From the NCBI GenBank assembly GCA_002254285.1, contig NIUZ01000017.1:1-15305 (forward strand): a DNA stretch of 15,305 bases. The letters run 5' to 3'. Of this stretch, positions 13,584 to 15,305 are shown piece by piece. Origin of the DNA: Bacteroidetes bacterium 4572_112 (GTDB taxonomy: Bacteria > Bacteroidota > Bacteroidia > Bacteroidales > UBA1556). Position 1 is the first letter of the stretch. Each line of letters opens with the position of its first letter. Both the position numbers and the translations under genes were made by a program. The notes under the pieces were generated by a model. That model was not told where the DNA came from, did no database searches, and saw only the letters and a program-made list of their open reading frames with translations.

Positions 13584-14372
13584 TTATTTAGGTAACATTA
13601 TTTGTATTTGAAATCTTGTACTAAAACCGCCATAATTATCTGGTCTAACAGCATTGTAAAATGCTTGAGCTTGAATGTTTACAGGTAATTTACCTATTCT
13701 TACAATTTTTCCTGCTCCACCGCCAAATGGTACAGTCCATTGTTGTCCTTTTGGTGCTTTCCAATTAGCAGTAATAATTGGTGCAGATGAAATATACCAG
13801 CCTTTAGGGAAGTTCATATTAATAAAATATTGTCCCATAAATGAATTTACATCAGAATAATCTTCACTACCCGCTACCGACCAAGAATTACTTAATAGAA
13901 AACCATAAACAAATTTCTTGTTCATTTTTAAGATTAAAAATGAAGCACCCATGCTAAATTTATGAGACGAGAAGTCCGTAAATGTAGGTATTACTAACGT
14001 TGGACCAATGCCCCATGTTAAACCATTCTTCGATGTTGGAGAATAAAATGCAGAAAAGTTAATATCTCCAAAGCCTGTATTTGAACCACTTTCTGAACTA
14101 TAATCAGGACTACTTACTAAGGGTATAATAGTTCTTGTAATTAAATGACCATTAAAGAATGGTAATACTGGTTGAAAGTTCAATACATTCGAAGTTCTAT
14201 CCGAATTTGGACCATTACCAAATGTAGTATTATTCTGGAATGGAAAACTCATCATATTTGCTAATGGGTTTTGTGACATTTTTGCTAATTCTTCAGCTGT
14301 TTTTTCTTGCGCAAAAGTGTTTGTAAAACTTACAGTTATTGCTACTAATAAAATAATTTTTTTTAAATACAT
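13584..14372 (-). CDS. Neuromedin U-like / phenol-degradation-type outer-membrane protein
   Basis: A 262-residue protein with a signal peptide (1-22, ending NTFAQ), then EELAKMSQNPLANMMSFPFQNNTTF (about 27-51) and the RTSNVLNFQPVLPF strand, a pattern seen in bacterial proteins annotated as 'neuromedin U' or 'transporter' (MetA-pathway of phenol degradation barrel family). The label is historical and carries no link to the animal peptide. Later strands (TWGIGPTLVIPTFTD, FVYGFLLSNSWSVAG, WYISSAPIITANWKA) repeat the barrel pattern, ending in IQIMLPK. It is the first gene of the three-gene envelope cluster and starts 16 nt after the hairpin of the upstream phosphatase gene's terminator, as read on the minus strand. 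No exact -7 box is visible upstream. Confidence 0.83.
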   Translation of the reverse strand: MYLKKIILLVAITVSFTNTFAQEKTAEELAKMSQNPLANMMSFPFQNNTTFGNGPNSDRTSNVLNFQPVLPFFNGHLITRTIIPLVSSPDYSSESGSNTGFGDINFSAFYSPTSKNGLTWGIGPTLVIPTFTDFSSHKFSMGASFLILKMNKKFVYGFLLSNSWSVAGSEDYSDVNSFMGQYFINMNFPKGWYISSAPIITANWKAPKGQQWTVPFGGGAGKIVRIGKLPVNIQAQAFYNAVRPDNYGGFSTRFQIQIMLPK

Positions 14373-14388
14373 TTTTTTAATTTTAAAA

Positions 14389-14423
14389 AGGGCATATAGT
14401 TCCTATAAGGTGAAATATGCCCT
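14389..14423 (-). terminator. Intrinsic terminator of the PafA-like phosphatase gene
   Basis: A perfect 9-bp stem AGGGCATAT (14415-14423 pairing with 14389-14397) with a 17-nt loop, followed on the minus strand by a run of T residues. It separates the phosphatase gene from the barrel gene cluster. Confidence 0.7.
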
Positions 14424-14471
14424 AAGGTTATTGATTATTACTTAACTTAAACAAATTTCCTTAGCTAATTT

Positions 14472-15305
14472 TTACTCTACTATTTCTTTTAGGACTTCAC
14501 CATCGGCACCAGAAGGAGGTTTTGTTCCTAAAAGGTTTGCCAAAGTTGAAGCAATATCTTTTGGCTCAATTTTTCTACTTACTTTCTGACCTTTAATATT
14601 CATACCTGCAAAAATTACTGGTACATAAGAGTCGTATACCCATGGTCCGCCATGATTTGCCGAGGTCTTTTCTCCCATATAATCATTTATAGAATATTGT
14701 GGTTGAAACAGAATCAATAAATTACCTGAGCGAGTAGCATTAAAATTTCTTAATGCTTTTCTGTTTAGATAAGTATCAGGCAATTCATTTTTTTGTAGAG
14801 AATAACTTGATACAGCAAGTGCTATACCTTTTATTGTCATTAACTCAAAAGCTACTGCTTTTTCAACTTCTTCTAAACTCAAGCCTTTTTCATCAATAAT
14901 TTTTTCGTTTAGGTATAAATATGGTGGAAAGAATTCTTGTATTAATTCTTGCCCAATACCAAATTTCTTTTTTAAAGCTTTAATAGCAGGTTCTTTATCC
15001 CATTTGCCCGGTGAAACAAATCCTGATTCCATTCCTTTTGATTTTAAATATCCAGGAGCTTCAGGCCCGCCATGATCGGCAGATAGAATAATCAAAGTAT
15101 TTTCTAAACCAACTTCTTTATCAATAAAAGCAAATAAATTGGCTAATGTTTTATCTAATCTTAGCATATTATCTTCGGCCTCTAAACTCGAGGGGCCAAA
15201 TAGGTGACCAACATAATCAGTAGAAGAGAAACTTATTGCTAAGAAGTCTGTGATTTCGTCTTTTCCAATTTCTTCATTTTTAACCAAAGTTTTGGCAAAA
15301 TCTAA
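14472..15305 (-). CDS. PafA-like alkaline phosphatase family enzyme, C-terminal half (5' end outside window)
   Basis: The frame is open to the right edge, so the N-terminal part, with signal peptide and catalytic Thr/Ser nucleophile, is missing; about 277 codons remain of a protein usually near 540 residues. The visible half carries the second set of metal ligands of the alkaline phosphatase superfamily: SSTDYVGH (Asp and His, nt 15204-15227), SADHGG (Asp-His pair, about 15066-15083) and SANHGGPW (His, about 14640-14663). The arrangement and the LAISFSSTDYVGH wording match the PafA/nucleotide pyrophosphatase branch, which acts in the periplasm on phosphomonoesters and is not repressed by phosphate. 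The C-terminus (IEPKDIASTLANLLGTKPPSGADGEVL) is the standard family end. It has its own terminator, and the barrel genes follow. Confidence 0.9.
   Translation of the reverse strand, partial: LDFAKTLVKNEEIGKDEITDFLAISFSSTDYVGHLFGPSSLEAEDNMLRLDKTLANLFAFIDKEVGLENTLIILSADHGGPEAPGYLKSKGMESGFVSPGKWDKEPAIKALKKKFGIGQELIQEFFPPYLYLNEKIIDEKGLSLEEVEKAVAFELMTIKGIALAVSSYSLQKNELPDTYLNRKALRNFNATRSGNLLILFQPQYSINDYMGEKTSANHGGPWVYDSYVPVIFAGMNIKGQKVSRKIEPKDIASTLANLLGTKPPSGADGEVLKEIVE

Noticed and set aside
1..15305. CRISPR arrays, tRNA or rRNA genes, phage genes, insertion sequences
   Set aside because: No regularly spaced repeats with unique spacers, cloverleaf or rRNA-like sequence, transposase or integrase frame was seen on either strand.

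Overview
The window is AT-rich and comes from a member of the Bacteroidota, probably a Bacteroidales/Marinilabiliales-like or flavobacterial lineage. The signs are a TonB-dependent receptor beside an HmuY-type lipoprotein, many small outer-membrane beta-barrel proteins with signal peptides ending in AQ, no Shine-Dalgarno sequences, TAnnTTTG promoter -7 boxes, and short-period intergenic repeats. The species cannot be told from the sequence.

Layout. (1) 1-2170, plus strand: the C-terminal two thirds of a TonB-dependent receptor (its start lies outside the window), then an HmuY-family haem-binding lipoprotein. Together they look like a haem uptake pair. An octamer tandem array fills the leader just before the lipoprotein start. 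(2) 2171-2595: a gene-free convergent gap made of palindromes, REP-like inverted pairs, a bidirectional terminator and a long imperfect hairpin. (3) 2596-7922, minus strand: valS, then a UPF0175/DUF3368 (PIN) toxin-antitoxin pair, then aspS. The toxin-antitoxin pair sits between two essential aminoacyl-tRNA synthetase genes. (4) 8082-11042, minus strand: a tight three-gene operon of an AI-2E/PerM family membrane protein, a POTRA-less BamA/D15-type barrel and a PorT-like barrel, closed by a strong terminator. (5) 11169-12130, minus strand: a CorA-type divalent metal channel split by a frameshift. (6) 12232-14372, minus strand: three envelope barrel genes spaced 17-18 nt apart (a neuromedin U/phenol-degradation-type barrel, a DUF2490 protein and a small porin-like barrel). 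(7) 14472-15305, minus strand: the C-terminal half of a PafA-like alkaline phosphatase superfamily enzyme, cut by the window edge, with its own terminator.

How it fits together. The window is mostly envelope biology (haem capture, barrel proteins, a periplasmic phosphatase, a metal channel) with two housekeeping synthetases. No phage, integrase, transposase, CRISPR array or RNA gene was seen. I found no clearly new multi-gene system. The best leads are the repeat-packed gap at 2171-2595, the octamer array before the hmuY-like gene together with the changed haem-ligand residues of the pair, and the split corA.
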